Assembly: GCA_964500205.1 (NCBI GenBank)
Contig: CAZCNS010000016.1
Location: 1-64,000 of the forward strand
From: UBA10329 sp964500205
GTDB lineage: Bacteria > Bacteroidota > Bacteroidia > UBA10329
Length of the DNA stretch: 64,000 nt
Direction: 5' to 3'
How positions within the stretch are numbered: the first letter of the stretch is position 1; every line of letters starts with the position of its first letter. The notes beneath the pieces were generated by a model. The model did not search any database. It had not been told where the DNA came from and saw nothing but the letters and a program-made list of their open reading frames with translations. A program made the translations under genes and the position numbers. Shown piece after piece: positions 46,712 to 55,157 of this stretch.

Positions 46712-46719
46712 TACCTTTG
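46712..46719 (+). promoter_or_regulatory. -7 element upstream of the PorT-like gene
   Basis: TACCTTTG lies 68 nt before ATG 46788, which would give a leader of about 64 nt, longer than most here. Confidence 0.5.
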
Positions 46720-46787
46720 TCCAACCTGCAGACCGTCCCCAACAATTGCGATTCTGACGGGTTCAGTTATTCAAAAACACAGCAGTA

Positions 46788-47456
46788 ATGTGGAGAATAA
46801 TCGTTTTTGCCAGCGTCCTGTTTCCATCGGTGCAAGCTCTCGGTCAGAACTTCGGTGGTGGAGTGCATGTTGGACTGATAAGCAGTCACGTGCTTGAAAG
46901 CACTGTGCCTGCTCGATATAATAAGGTCGGGTTGTGGGCAGGTGGATTCACAGATTACAGGTTCACCCCGAAATCCACGCTACAATTGGAGTTGTCATTT
47001 ATTCAGAAGGGATTCAGACAGGCAGGAAACCTTGACAACAACAATGTGGACAAGGGTATGAATCTGAACTATCTCGAAGTTCCGATTTTGTATAGATGGT
47101 GGGGAATCAAGAACATGAGCATTGAAATTGGCCCTCAGATGGGAGTGCTCCTGAGCCATCGTGAATGGGATCAGTTCGGTGACATTGAAGGCGGCAACCC
47201 TAACTACAAGGATTTCTCCCGCTTCGAGTTGAGCGCGGCAGCTGGTCTGAGCTACTTCTTTCTCAAAGGAAGACTTGAAGTGAATGCCCGCTACGCTATC
47301 TCCGCAATCCCGATACGTGTCCGCGCTCAGGGAGAAGCCATTTGGCCTTTGGCGAGACAATACAACTCCATGTTCGGTTTCTCAGTTCGGTGGTGGTTCA
47401 AGAACACCAAGGAGACATTTTCCCCCAGGGAGAAAAGTGTGCGTACCTTGGAGTGA
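46788..47456 (+). CDS. PorT/porin-family outer-membrane beta-barrel protein
   Basis: A 222-residue exported protein. The signal peptide (about 1-20, ending VQALGQ) is followed by FGGGVHVGLISSHVL, GLWAGGFTDYRFTPKSTLQL, LSFIQKGFRQ, YLEVPILYRWWG and a final aromatic strand MFGFSVRWWFK. This matches the PorT-like eight-stranded barrel (outer-membrane protein beta-barrel, type 2). PorT is part of the T9SS, but this subgroup is broad and a T9SS role is unproven. A 12-residue charged tail follows the last strand. It stands alone before ubiX, 54 bp apart. Confidence 0.85.
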   Translation: MWRIIVFASVLFPSVQALGQNFGGGVHVGLISSHVLESTVPARYNKVGLWAGGFTDYRFTPKSTLQLELSFIQKGFRQAGNLDNNNVDKGMNLNYLEVPILYRWWGIKNMSIEIGPQMGVLLSHREWDQFGDIEGGNPNYKDFSRFELSAAAGLSYFFLKGRLEVNARYAISAIPIRVRAQGEAIWPLARQYNSMFGFSVRWWFKNTKETFSPREKSVRTLE

Positions 47457-47510
47457 CGCACTGTCGGGAACAAACCGACCTTTGCACGGGTTTCTTCTCA
47501 AATCGCGGAC

Positions 47511-48083
47511 ATGAGGCATAAAATTGTTGTAGGTGTTACGGGTGCAAGTGGCTCGATCTACGCCAAGGTGCTGTTTGACCGCCTGTTACAACTCAACGAT
47601 CAGGTGGAAGCTTGTGGCGTAGTGTTCAGCGGCAACGCCAAAGATGTTTGGGAGTATGAGCTGGGCAATCGCAACTTCGAGCAGCTTCCTTTCAAGGTAT
47701 ATGCCAAGGACGATTTCTTCGCCCCCTTCGCATCGGGGTCTGCAGGCTACACGGCCATGATCGTGTGCCCGTGTAGCATGGGAACGATGGCCCGCATCGC
47801 CACTGGCGTCTCCAATGACCTGATGACCCGCGCTGCCGATGTGATGTTGAAAGAACGCAGGAAACTGGTGCTCATTCCCCGCGACACGCCAATGAGTCTC
47901 ATCCACATCGACAACATGCGCACGGTGACGCAGGCTGGTGGCATCATCTGCCCTGCAAGCCCGTCCTTCTACAGCCGTCCGAAAGACTTTGATGAGCTGG
48001 CACTCACAGTAGTGGATCGCGCCCTCGCGCTTGCAGGGCTGGAGCTGGACAGCTACCGTTGGGGAGAGAATGCAGACCGTTGA
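47511..48083 (+). CDS. ubiX: UbiX-family flavin prenyltransferase
   Basis: A 190-residue flavoprotein that attaches dimethylallyl to FMN to make the prenylated FMN cofactor of UbiD decarboxylases. Motifs: KIVVGVTGASGSIYAKVLFD at the N-terminus, the MIVCPCSMGTMARIATGVSN loop, and the C-terminal LVLIPRDTPMSLIHIDNM and AGGIICPASPSFYSRPKD. Length is normal. In menaquinone-using Bacteroidota it probably serves a UbiD-like decarboxylase encoded elsewhere. ATG 47511 is used. Confidence 0.96.
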   Translation: MRHKIVVGVTGASGSIYAKVLFDRLLQLNDQVEACGVVFSGNAKDVWEYELGNRNFEQLPFKVYAKDDFFAPFASGSAGYTAMIVCPCSMGTMARIATGVSNDLMTRAADVMLKERRKLVLIPRDTPMSLIHIDNMRTVTQAGGIICPASPSFYSRPKDFDELALTVVDRALALAGLELDSYRWGENADR

Positions 48084-48158
48084 CCCGCACCCCGTAAGGT
48101 TATCTTCATATTGAACACCGACACCGCTGCCGAAGCGGCTGCGTAATTTGGCCCCGCA

Positions 48159-49145
48159 ATGTCAAGGCTCTGGCTACATCGGCTCACCGTCACTCTTGTC
48201 CTGCTGCTTGCAGGTCAGAACATGGTATTTCCTTGGGGATTTTTCGGCCATAAGCTGGTGAACAAGATGGCGGTGTTCACCCTTCCGCCTGAGATGATCG
48301 GGCTATACAAACGCAACCTCAACTATCTCATTGAGCATTCGGTGGACCCCGACAAGCGCAGGTATATTGGCAAGGACGAGGCCCCTCGTCACTACATTGA
48401 CATCGACCATTATGGCGAAGACCCCTTCAAGGTGATGCCGAGAAAATGGAAGGATGCCGTAGCGAAATTCACCGAGGACACAATTCTGGCCTACGGCATC
48501 GTGCCATGGCATGTGGAGACGATGGTGTTCCGCCTTACCAAGGCGTTCCAGGAAATGGACCTCGACCGCATCCTCAAGTACAGTGCGGAGCTGGGCCACT
48601 ATGTGGGCGATGCGCATGTGCCGCTGCACACCACCAAGAACTACAACGGTAAGATGACCGACCAATACGGTATCCACGGTTTCTGGGAGAGCCGCCTGCC
48701 TGAGCTTTTCTCTGAAGAATACGATTTCATGGTTGGAAGGGCCGAGTACGTTGACGACCCGCTGAATTTTGCTTGGGACGTAGTGGAGGCCAGCCATTAC
48801 GGAGTGGACAGTGTGCTGCGCTTCGAGCGGGAGTTGAACGCAGCCTGGCCCACCGACCTGAAGTACGCGATGGAGAACAGAGGACAGGCGCTTATGCAGG
48901 TCTATTCGAGGGAATATTCCCGCGAGTACCATGACCGGCTCGGAGGGCAGGTGGAGCGCAGGATGAAGGCCACTGTGCATGCCATCGGCAGCCTTTGGTA
49001 CACTGCTTGGGTCAATGCGGGCCAACCCGATCTTCGACAACTTTACGATAAGGGCATCTCACCCGACCGCATGGAGGAAATGATCGAGCTGGAGCTCAAA
49101 GTACAAGGCAGTCAAGGACAGAAAGGCCGTGAGCACGAGAACTGA
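48159..49145 (+). CDS. Exported zinc-dependent phospholipase C family protein
   Basis: A 328-residue exported enzyme of the phospholipase C/P1 nuclease superfamily. After a signal peptide (about 1-25) the mature chain would begin at Trp26 in PWGFFGHKLVNKMAVF; a free N-terminal Trp is a zinc ligand in this fold. The HYVGDAHVPLHTT motif (about 148 onward) supplies His, Asp and His ligands. Substrate (lipid or nucleic acid) cannot be told. A TAATTTG word ends 8 nt before ATG 48159. Its last 17 bp overlap the start of the CoA transferase gene. Confidence 0.9.
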   Translation: MSRLWLHRLTVTLVLLLAGQNMVFPWGFFGHKLVNKMAVFTLPPEMIGLYKRNLNYLIEHSVDPDKRRYIGKDEAPRHYIDIDHYGEDPFKVMPRKWKDAVAKFTEDTILAYGIVPWHVETMVFRLTKAFQEMDLDRILKYSAELGHYVGDAHVPLHTTKNYNGKMTDQYGIHGFWESRLPELFSEEYDFMVGRAEYVDDPLNFAWDVVEASHYGVDSVLRFERELNAAWPTDLKYAMENRGQALMQVYSREYSREYHDRLGGQVERRMKATVHAIGSLWYTAWVNAGQPDLRQLYDKGISPDRMEEMIELELKVQGSQGQKGREHEN

Positions 49146-50211
49146 CCTCAACGGCATCAAGGTGCTGGAACTGGCCGCTGTGCTGGCGGGGCCTGCTGTG
49201 GGCACCTTCCTTGCAGAGCTTGGCGCGACCGTGACCAAGGTGGAGAACCCCCACACAGGAGGCGACATGACCCGCTCATGGAAACTGCCCTCCGAACCGA
49301 CTGAACAACAGCACTCGGCCTATTTCTGCTCTGTCAATTGGGGGAAAAAGCACGTTTTCATAGACCTGCGCAACGAGGAGGGGCATGCCGAGGTGATGCG
49401 CCTGGCAGCCGATGCCGACATCGTGCTAACCAACTTCAGGCCGGGAGACGACCACAAGCTGCGCCTCGATTTCGAGACGGTAAATGCCGTGAATCCCGAT
49501 GTGATCTACGGGAGCATCAACGGCTACGGGGCCGACAATCCCCGTGCGGCCTTTGATGTGGTCCTTCAGGCCGAGGCGGGCTTCATGGCGCTCAACGGAT
49601 TTGCAGACCGCCCACCTGTTAAATTCCCACTTGCAATAATCGACATGTTGGCGGCTCACCAGCTCAAGCAGGGGCTACTGCTGGCATTATTCAACAGAGA
49701 AAGAACGGGGAAAGGGTGTCATGTCACGGCTTCGCTGTTCGATGCGGCCATCTCGGCCCTCAGCAACTACGCCACCAACTGGCTTATGGGCGGTCATCTG
49801 TCGCAGCGTGACGGGGGTGTTCACCCCAATATCTGCCCATACGGGGACATTCTCACCTGCACGGACGGGAAAATGATCGTGCTGGCCGCTGCCACCGATG
49901 CGCAGTTCAAAAAGCTTTGTGCAGTGTTGGAAATACCTTCATTGGCAGAGAAATCCATCTTCTCCACCGTGCAGCAGCGCGTTGGCAACAGGGAAGCATT
50001 GATGGAAAGGCTGAACACCATTTCCCTACAACTCGACCGCGACAGCCTGCTTGAGGGACTTCACGCGGAAGGCATCCCTGCCGGGGCTATCCGCGGTCTG
50101 GACGAGGCACTCGCACTACCCGAGGCGCAGGCCATGCTCCTGCAACAGACCCTCGATGACGGCTCGCAGACCGTACGGCCTGCGCAGGTAGGGTTTAGGA
50201 TGGCCAAGTGA
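49129..50211 (+). CDS. CaiB/BaiF family (family III) CoA transferase
   Basis: A 360-residue CoA transferase. Family III features are LAGPAVGTFLAELGATVTKVE at the N-terminus (shown by residues 19-38), NWGKKHVFIDLRNEEGHAEV, DIVLTNFRPGDDHKLRLDFE, and FDVVLQAEAGFM with the likely catalytic Asp. It transfers CoA between carboxylic acids; substrates are unknown. The start is GTG 49129, inside the last codons of the phospholipase-like gene, so the two are translationally coupled. Confidence 0.93.
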   Translation: MSTRTDLNGIKVLELAAVLAGPAVGTFLAELGATVTKVENPHTGGDMTRSWKLPSEPTEQQHSAYFCSVNWGKKHVFIDLRNEEGHAEVMRLAADADIVLTNFRPGDDHKLRLDFETVNAVNPDVIYGSINGYGADNPRAAFDVVLQAEAGFMALNGFADRPPVKFPLAIIDMLAAHQLKQGLLLALFNRERTGKGCHVTASLFDAAISALSNYATNWLMGGHLSQRDGGVHPNICPYGDILTCTDGKMIVLAAATDAQFKKLCAVLEIPSLAEKSIFSTVQQRVGNREALMERLNTISLQLDRDSLLEGLHAEGIPAGAIRGLDEALALPEAQAMLLQQTLDDGSQTVRPAQVGFRMAK

Positions 50212-50274
50212 TCTACGAAATGCCCCCACATATCCGTTCTCGGGGTTACCTTCGTATTCATAATCCGTCAGTCC

Positions 50275-50502
50275 ATGAGAAGCTATTCTGATCTCATCCA
50301 CATCGACCCGAACAAACGCTCAGGAAAGCCCTGTGTGAGGGACCTGCGCATTACTGTGGCCGATGTCCTCGGATATTTGGCCGCTGGAATGACCATGTCT
50401 GAGGTACTGGAAGACTTCCCACAGCTCACTGAACAGGATGTTCTGGCCTGCCTTGCCTATGCTGCCGACAGCGAGAAGTATGTTCGACATCTTGCGGCCT
50501 GA
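50275..50502 (+). CDS. DUF433 antitoxin
   Basis: A 75-residue DUF433 protein: LIHIDPNKRSGKPCVRDLRI, then VADVLGYLAAGMTMSEVLED and FPQLTEQDVLACLAYAADSE. DUF433 is a small winged-helix-type domain found as the antitoxin partner of DUF5615 PIN-like proteins. It binds the toxin and probably its own promoter. The start ATG 50275 follows a TACCTTCG word by about 20 nt. Its stop overlaps the next start (TGATG). Confidence 0.92.
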   Translation: MRSYSDLIHIDPNKRSGKPCVRDLRITVADVLGYLAAGMTMSEVLEDFPQLTEQDVLACLAYAADSEKYVRHLAA

Positions 50503-50834
50503 TGGCATTCCTTGTTGACAATAACCTCTCACCCAAGGTGGCTGAAGTTCTTGCCCAACGGTTCGCAGGTTCATGTCATGTCGGGGCACTCGGTCTCGAC
50601 AGGTCTGACGATGGTATATTATGGCTTCGTGCAAAGGAAGAAGGGCTGTGCATCCTCACGAAAGACAGCGATTTTGAAGCCAAGAGCCGTCTGTACGGAT
50701 GTCCTCCAAAGGTTATCCAACTCAATTGCGGGAATCAGAAGACCTCTGCGATCATGACAATTCTCCGTTCTCAATTTGATGAACTTAAAGAGTTCCTACA
50801 GGATACTGAGGACTGCCTGATGTACCTTGGTTGA
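50502..50834 (+). CDS. DUF5615 PIN-like toxin
   Basis: A 110-residue PIN-like protein: FLVDNNLSPKVAEVLAQRFA with the first acidic residue, SDDGILWLRAKEEGLCILTK, and DSDFEAKSRLYGCPPKVIQL. The acidic residues form a PIN-type metal site, so an RNase activity is expected. It is the second gene of a toxin-antitoxin pair, sharing one base with the antitoxin stop. Confidence 0.92.
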   Translation: MAFLVDNNLSPKVAEVLAQRFAGSCHVGALGLDRSDDGILWLRAKEEGLCILTKDSDFEAKSRLYGCPPKVIQLNCGNQKTSAIMTILRSQFDELKEFLQDTEDCLMYLG

Positions 50835-50937
50835 GTGATGGGATGATTATTCTGAGCGCAGGATACTGCCCATTTCGTTTGGTGAACAGCGGGGTCGCCC
50901 GCTTTTGAAAACCTGTCAATTCCGACCCCTGCACCCA

Positions 50938-50970
50938 TTGTCGGGCGCAAGGAAGGAATACCTACATTTG
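50938..50970 (+). promoter_or_regulatory. rpsA promoter
   Basis: TTG (50938-50940), a 22-bp spacer and TACATTTG (50963-50970). Transcription would begin near 50974, about 93 nt before ATG 51067. Confidence 0.65.
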
Positions 50971-50972
50971 CG

Positions 50973-51050
50973 CCCTCCAAAAATTGGAGGGTCCATTTCC
51001 CGAAAAACGGACATCAAACAAACCCTCTCAGCACAACGGGAACGCTGAGA
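50973..51050 (+). promoter_or_regulatory. Structured 5' leader of rpsA (two hairpins)
   Basis: Hairpin 1: CCCTCCAA pairs with TTGGAGGG over a 3-nt loop (50973-50991), at or near the very 5' end of the RNA. Hairpin 2: TCTCAGC pairs with GCTGAGA (51026-51050) around an 11-nt loop. The longest well-structured leader in the window precedes the gene for ribosomal protein S1, which represses its own translation in E. coli, so autoregulation is plausible. Confidence 0.6.
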
Positions 51051-51066
51051 TACAACAATTTACCTC

Positions 51067-52998
51067 ATGTCAGAGGAAAACAAGGAAAAGGAGACCGTTG
51101 AGGTTTCTGAAAACGTGGAGAACACCGCAGCCACCCCCGAAGTAGCGGAAACAGAAACAGTTGCCGCAACTACAGAAGAGGCCCCAAAGGCAAAGAAGGA
51201 GCGTGTGACTACCCCACCGGCCGACTTCGACTGGGACAGCATCGGTAAGCGCCAAGAGGTTTACTCCGCTGCCAAGCGTCAGGAAATGGAGGACATGTAT
51301 CATGCTACCCTCACTTCTATCGCCCCGCAAGATGTGATTGACGGCAAGATCATCAGCAAGACGAAGAAAGAATTCATCGTCACCATCGGAGGCAAATCAG
51401 AAGGTGCCATCGCGTTGAGCGAAGTGCGCTACAACCCTGACCTCGCTGTAGGCGATACGCTGGAGGTTTATGTGGAGCGCGTTGAGGACGCCAACGGTCA
51501 GTTGGTGCTCTCGCACAAGAAGGCCCGTGCCCTGCGCTCTTGGGACCGTGTCAATGCCGCACTTGAGAACGATGAGATCATCACAGGTCAGATCAAGTGC
51601 CGCACCAAGGGCGGTCTTATCGCTGAGGTGTTCGGTATCGAAGCGTTCCTTCCCGGTTCGCAGATCGATGTCAAGCCTATCCGCGATTACGACATGTACG
51701 TGGGCAAGACCATGGAATTCAAGGTTGTCAAGATCAACCAGGAGTTCAAGAACGTGGTCGTTTCTCACAAGGCACTCATTCAGGCGGAGCTCGAAGCGCA
51801 GAAGAAGGACATCATCTCCAAACTGGAGAAAGGTCAGATCCTCGAAGGCGTGGTCAAGAACATCACCTCTTACGGGGTATTCATCGACCTTGGTGGCGTG
51901 GACGGCCTCGTACACATCACCGATCTCAGCTGGGGCCGTGTCAACCATCCGGAAGAGGTTGTTACGCTCGACTCGAAGGTCAATGTGGTCATCCTCGACT
52001 TTGATGACGAGAAGAAGCGTATCGCTTTGGGCATCAAGCAGCTTTCGCAGCATCCATGGGATGGCGTAAGTGAGAAGATGAACATCGGTGACAAGGTGAA
52101 AGGCAAGGTCGTGGTCATCGCTGACTATGGTGCATTCGTAGAGGTGGCGTCCGGTGTTGAAGGTCTGCTCCACGTTTCAGAGATGAGTTGGAGTCAGCAT
52201 CTGCGCACCGCTCAGGACTTCCTCAAAGTGGGACAGGAGATCGAGTGTGTCATCCTTACCATGGACAACGAGGACCGCAAGATGTCACTCGGCATGAAGC
52301 AGCTCACACCCGACCCATGGGCCGACATCCTCGCGAAATATCCCGTGGGATCCAAGCACACCGGTAAGGTTCGCAGCTTCACCAACTTCGGCATCTTCGC
52401 AGAGCTGGAAGAGGGCGTTGACGGCCTCATTCACATCTCTGACCTCAGCTGGAACAAGAAGATCAAGCATCCATCAGAATTCACCAGCATCGGCAACGAC
52501 ATCGAAGCTGTGATACTGGAGGTGGATCTTGAGAACCGCAGACTCAGCCTCGGCCACAAGCAGCTGGAAGAGAACCCATGGGACACCTTCGAGACGGTGT
52601 TCACCATCGGCAGCGTTCACAAAGGCACAGTGACTCAGGCCAACGACAAAGGTGCGACCATCATGCTCCCTTATGGAGTTGAAGGTTTCGCTCCGAAGCG
52701 TCACCTCAAGAAAGAGGACGGCTCTGACCTGAAGAACGAAGAGACCGCTGATTTCGAGGTGCTTGAGTTCAGCAAGGACGCCAAGCGTGTTGTAGTATCA
52801 CATGCCAAGATCCACTCTGATGCCGCTCACGATACGAAGGCTTCTGAGGACAGCGACCGTAAGGAGGCTTCTGCCAACACATCGAAGGGCGTGAAGAAGG
52901 TACAGGCCAGCATCGAGAAGACCACCCTCGGTGACCTTGATGCCCTTGCCAACCTCAAGTCTGAGATGGAGGAGACCGAGAAGAAAGGCAAGAAGTGA
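51067..52998 (+). CDS. rpsA: 30S ribosomal protein S1
   Basis: A 643-residue S1 with an acidic N-terminal extension (about 1-60, rich in Glu/Thr/Val) and six S1/OB repeats: GKIISKTKKEFIVTIGGKSE, GQIKCRTKGGLIAEVFGIEA, GVVKNITSYGVFIDLGGVDG, GKVVVIADYGAFVEVASGVE, GKVRSFTNFGIFAELEEGVD and the weaker GTVTQANDKGATIMLPYGVE. A charged tail (about 590-643) follows. S1 binds single-stranded mRNA on the 30S subunit, and its RNA-binding role may matter more here because the anti-Shine-Dalgarno is altered. ATG 51067 follows an A-rich, SD-free leader. Confidence 0.97.
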   Translation: MSEENKEKETVEVSENVENTAATPEVAETETVAATTEEAPKAKKERVTTPPADFDWDSIGKRQEVYSAAKRQEMEDMYHATLTSIAPQDVIDGKIISKTKKEFIVTIGGKSEGAIALSEVRYNPDLAVGDTLEVYVERVEDANGQLVLSHKKARALRSWDRVNAALENDEIITGQIKCRTKGGLIAEVFGIEAFLPGSQIDVKPIRDYDMYVGKTMEFKVVKINQEFKNVVVSHKALIQAELEAQKKDIISKLEKGQILEGVVKNITSYGVFIDLGGVDGLVHITDLSWGRVNHPEEVVTLDSKVNVVILDFDDEKKRIALGIKQLSQHPWDGVSEKMNIGDKVKGKVVVIADYGAFVEVASGVEGLLHVSEMSWSQHLRTAQDFLKVGQEIECVILTMDNEDRKMSLGMKQLTPDPWADILAKYPVGSKHTGKVRSFTNFGIFAELEEGVDGLIHISDLSWNKKIKHPSEFTSIGNDIEAVILEVDLENRRLSLGHKQLEENPWDTFETVFTIGSVHKGTVTQANDKGATIMLPYGVEGFAPKRHLKKEDGSDLKNEETADFEVLEFSKDAKRVVVSHAKIHSDAAHDTKASEDSDRKEASANTSKGVKKVQASIEKTTLGDLDALANLKSEMEETEKKGKK

Positions 52999-53018
52999 TT
53001 TCTTGACCGATTGAACCG

Positions 53019-53053
53019 AAGAGGCCCTTCCGAAAGGTTGGGCCTCTTTTTCT
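53019..53053 (+). terminator. Rho-independent terminator of rpsA
   Basis: AAGAGGCCC pairs with GGGCCTCTT (9 bp, inner CC-GAAA-GG), followed by TTTTTC. It starts about 20 bp after the rpsA stop. Confidence 0.85.
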
Positions 53054-53075
53054 TTGCAACAAACCAAAGCAACCA

Positions 53076-53657
53076 GTGGCAACAGCAGTTATAGATTATG
53101 GTGCAGGTAACGTCAGGTCGGTCTGCTTCGCGCTCGAACGACTTGGCGTGACCCCAATGGTGACCAACGACCCAGCGGCCATCACCTCGGCTGACAAGGT
53201 CATTTTTCCCGGTGTGGGACATGCCAGAGCGGCCATGGACGAACTGAAGCGGCTCGACCTCGACCGCGTGATCACCCAACTGACGCAACCCGTTCTGGGC
53301 ATCTGTCTCGGCATGCAGCTCATGTGCGCCCACACCGAGGAGGGGGATGTGGCAGGTCTTGGGATTTTTCCAGAGAAAGTGCTCCTCTTCCGGGATGTGC
53401 CGAAGGTGCCGCACATGGGCTGGAATAGCCTCCATGCACTCCAAGGTCCGATCATGCAAGGCATTGCTGAAGGAGACCATGTGTATTTCGTACACAGCTA
53501 TCACGTACCGTTGTCAGAGCACACTGTGAGCGCCTGCACCTATGGTCTGCCGTTTGCAGCGGCCTTGGGCAAAGGCAATTTCCATGCGTGTCAGTTCCAC
53601 CCTGAGAAAAGTGCCGATACCGGTACCCGCATCCTCGCCAACTTTCTGGCACTCTGA
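53076..53657 (+). CDS. hisH: Imidazole glycerol phosphate synthase, glutaminase subunit HisH
   Basis: A 193-residue class I glutamine amidotransferase that feeds ammonia to HisF in histidine and AICAR formation. VIDYGAGNVRSVCFALERLG marks the family; nucleophile Cys77 is in GICLGMQ, and His175/Glu177 in QFHPEKS. Start GTG 53076. HisF and HisA normally sit next to it but the next gene is an ACC-deaminase-like enzyme starting 2 bp after the stop, so hisH has been separated from the rest of the histidine genes. Confidence 0.95.
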   Translation: MATAVIDYGAGNVRSVCFALERLGVTPMVTNDPAAITSADKVIFPGVGHARAAMDELKRLDLDRVITQLTQPVLGICLGMQLMCAHTEEGDVAGLGIFPEKVLLFRDVPKVPHMGWNSLHALQGPIMQGIAEGDHVYFVHSYHVPLSEHTVSACTYGLPFAAALGKGNFHACQFHPEKSADTGTRILANFLAL

Positions 53658-53659
53658 AA

Positions 53660-54592
53660 ATGCAGGTCATCGACTACGTCAAGGGGCACAGGGATGAGCT
53701 GTCGCCTGTGCAAGAGGTGATCGACCCGATACTTGAGACCATTGGCATCAGGCTGCTCATCAAGCGTGATGACCTCATCCACCCGGTCATCTCAGGCAAC
53801 AAGTGGCGTAAGCTGAGACACCACATCACCAAAGCCGCGATGGACGCCCACCACACGGTACTGACCTTTGGTGGGGCCTTCAGCAACCACATTGCGGCCA
53901 CCGCTCAGGCATGTTTCAATGCCGGACTGGACAGCATCGGCATCATCCGGGGTGAAGAGCTTGCGGGCGGTGACCTCAATCCCACGCTGAGCACGGCCAA
54001 AGGACTGGGAATGGAGCTCTATTTCATTTCGAGAGAGGAATACAGAGAAAAGACGAATACTGCCTACATCGCCACGCTGCGTGAACGATTCGGTCGGTAT
54101 CACCTGATTCCTGAAGGGGGCGCTGATGCCCTTGGAGTAAAAGGCTGCACGGAGATATTGCCCGAGGTCGCGGACCACTACGACATCGTATGCTGCGCTG
54201 CCGGCACTGGCACCACATTGGCGGGTCTGCTGCTCTCGCTGCCACAAGGAAAACGACTCATCGGATTCCCTGCGCTCAAAGGCGGGGAATTCCTCCAAGG
54301 CGAAACAATGAGACTGTGCGATGAAAGCGGCATCCGTCCATCATCAGGCCCGGATGCACTGCGACTGGAGACTGATTACCATTTTGGAGGCTATGCGCGC
54401 ATGACCGCGGAACTGCACCGTTTCATCACCGGTTTCACGGAGAGGACGGGCATCCCGCTCGACCCTGTTTATACAGGCAAGATGATGTTCGGCATCTACG
54501 ACCTCATCTCCAAAGAAAGATTCGACAGGGGAACAACACTACTCTCCATCCATACGGGAGGCTTGCAGGGATGGCAAGGAATGAATTACTGA
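53660..54592 (+). CDS. 1-aminocyclopropane-1-carboxylate deaminase/D-cysteine desulfhydrase-like PLP enzyme
   Basis: A 310-residue fold-type II PLP enzyme. The probable PLP lysine is Lys48 in SGNKWRKLRHH, the phosphate/substrate loop is GGAFSNHIAATA, CAAGTGTTLAGLLLS binds the phosphate, and SIHTGGLQGW is near the C-terminus. ACC deaminase and D-cysteine desulfhydrase cannot be separated by eye. It starts 2 bp after hisH and is probably cotranscribed with it, though no pathway link is known. Confidence 0.9.
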   Translation: MQVIDYVKGHRDELSPVQEVIDPILETIGIRLLIKRDDLIHPVISGNKWRKLRHHITKAAMDAHHTVLTFGGAFSNHIAATAQACFNAGLDSIGIIRGEELAGGDLNPTLSTAKGLGMELYFISREEYREKTNTAYIATLRERFGRYHLIPEGGADALGVKGCTEILPEVADHYDIVCCAAGTGTTLAGLLLSLPQGKRLIGFPALKGGEFLQGETMRLCDESGIRPSSGPDALRLETDYHFGGYARMTAELHRFITGFTERTGIPLDPVYTGKMMFGIYDLISKERFDRGTTLLSIHTGGLQGWQGMNY

Positions 54593-54596
54593 GCTT

Positions 54597-55082
54597 TCAG
54601 ACTGAGCGCGCCACCTTGTCCAGGATATCGCCCACGGCAGGGCAAACCGCGACATTTCTGAGGGTAAGCGGGAAAAGCTGCGTCTGTTTCTCACGGTCGG
54701 TATGCGGGTACTCGCGGCATGCCTTGGGTCTGATCTCGTAGATGGAGCAGAAATTGTCATCTCCCAGAAAAGCGCATGGCACCTGCTGCAACACGTGGTC
54801 TCCATCCTCGTCCACGCGCAGGTAGGTGCTGATGAAGTCCACGGCCTTCATGCGCAGATGGCGTGAGATGCGGTCGATGTCGCGGTCTGTGAAAAGCGGC
54901 CCGGTGGTGCGGCAGCAATTGGCGCATTTCAGGCAATCGGTACAGGCAAAGACCTCATCATGCGCGTTGTGAAACAACCTGTCCACCTCCCTCGGGTTCT
55001 TTCTCTTGAGGTTGGCCATAAGCCGCTTGTCCGACTCCTTGCGGGCAGCAGCCTTGCGCTTAAGTTCATCTTCCGGTCGCAT
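54597..55082 (-). CDS. YkgJ family cysteine cluster protein (putative metal-binding)
   Basis: A 161-residue protein with a lysine/arginine-rich N-terminus (about 1-30), then CTDCLKCANCCRTTGPLFTD and DNFCSIYEIRPKACREYPHT. The Cys pattern is the YkgJ zinc- or iron-chelating cluster. Role unknown; members have been linked to metal or Fe-S handling. TAATTTCG, one mismatch from the -7 consensus, ends 4 nt before ATG 55082. It is convergent with the PLP enzyme and divergent from the small protein at 55158. Confidence 0.9.
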   Translation of the reverse strand: MRPEDELKRKAAARKESDKRLMANLKRKNPREVDRLFHNAHDEVFACTDCLKCANCCRTTGPLFTDRDIDRISRHLRMKAVDFISTYLRVDEDGDHVLQQVPCAFLGDDNFCSIYEIRPKACREYPHTDREKQTQLFPLTLRNVAVCPAVGDILDKVARSV

Positions 55083-55143
55083 GCCGCGAAATTAGCTTCT
55101 GACAAAAGCTGTCATTCGTCATCACTCCGAATATGGCTCTCAG

Positions 55144-55151
55144 TAAATTTG
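55144..55151 (+). promoter_or_regulatory. -7 element TAAATTTG six bases before a start codon
   Basis: Ends 6 nt before ATG 55158, so the three-gene envelope cassette would start with a leaderless first gene. Confidence 0.6.
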
Positions 55152-55157
55152 CGCCCC

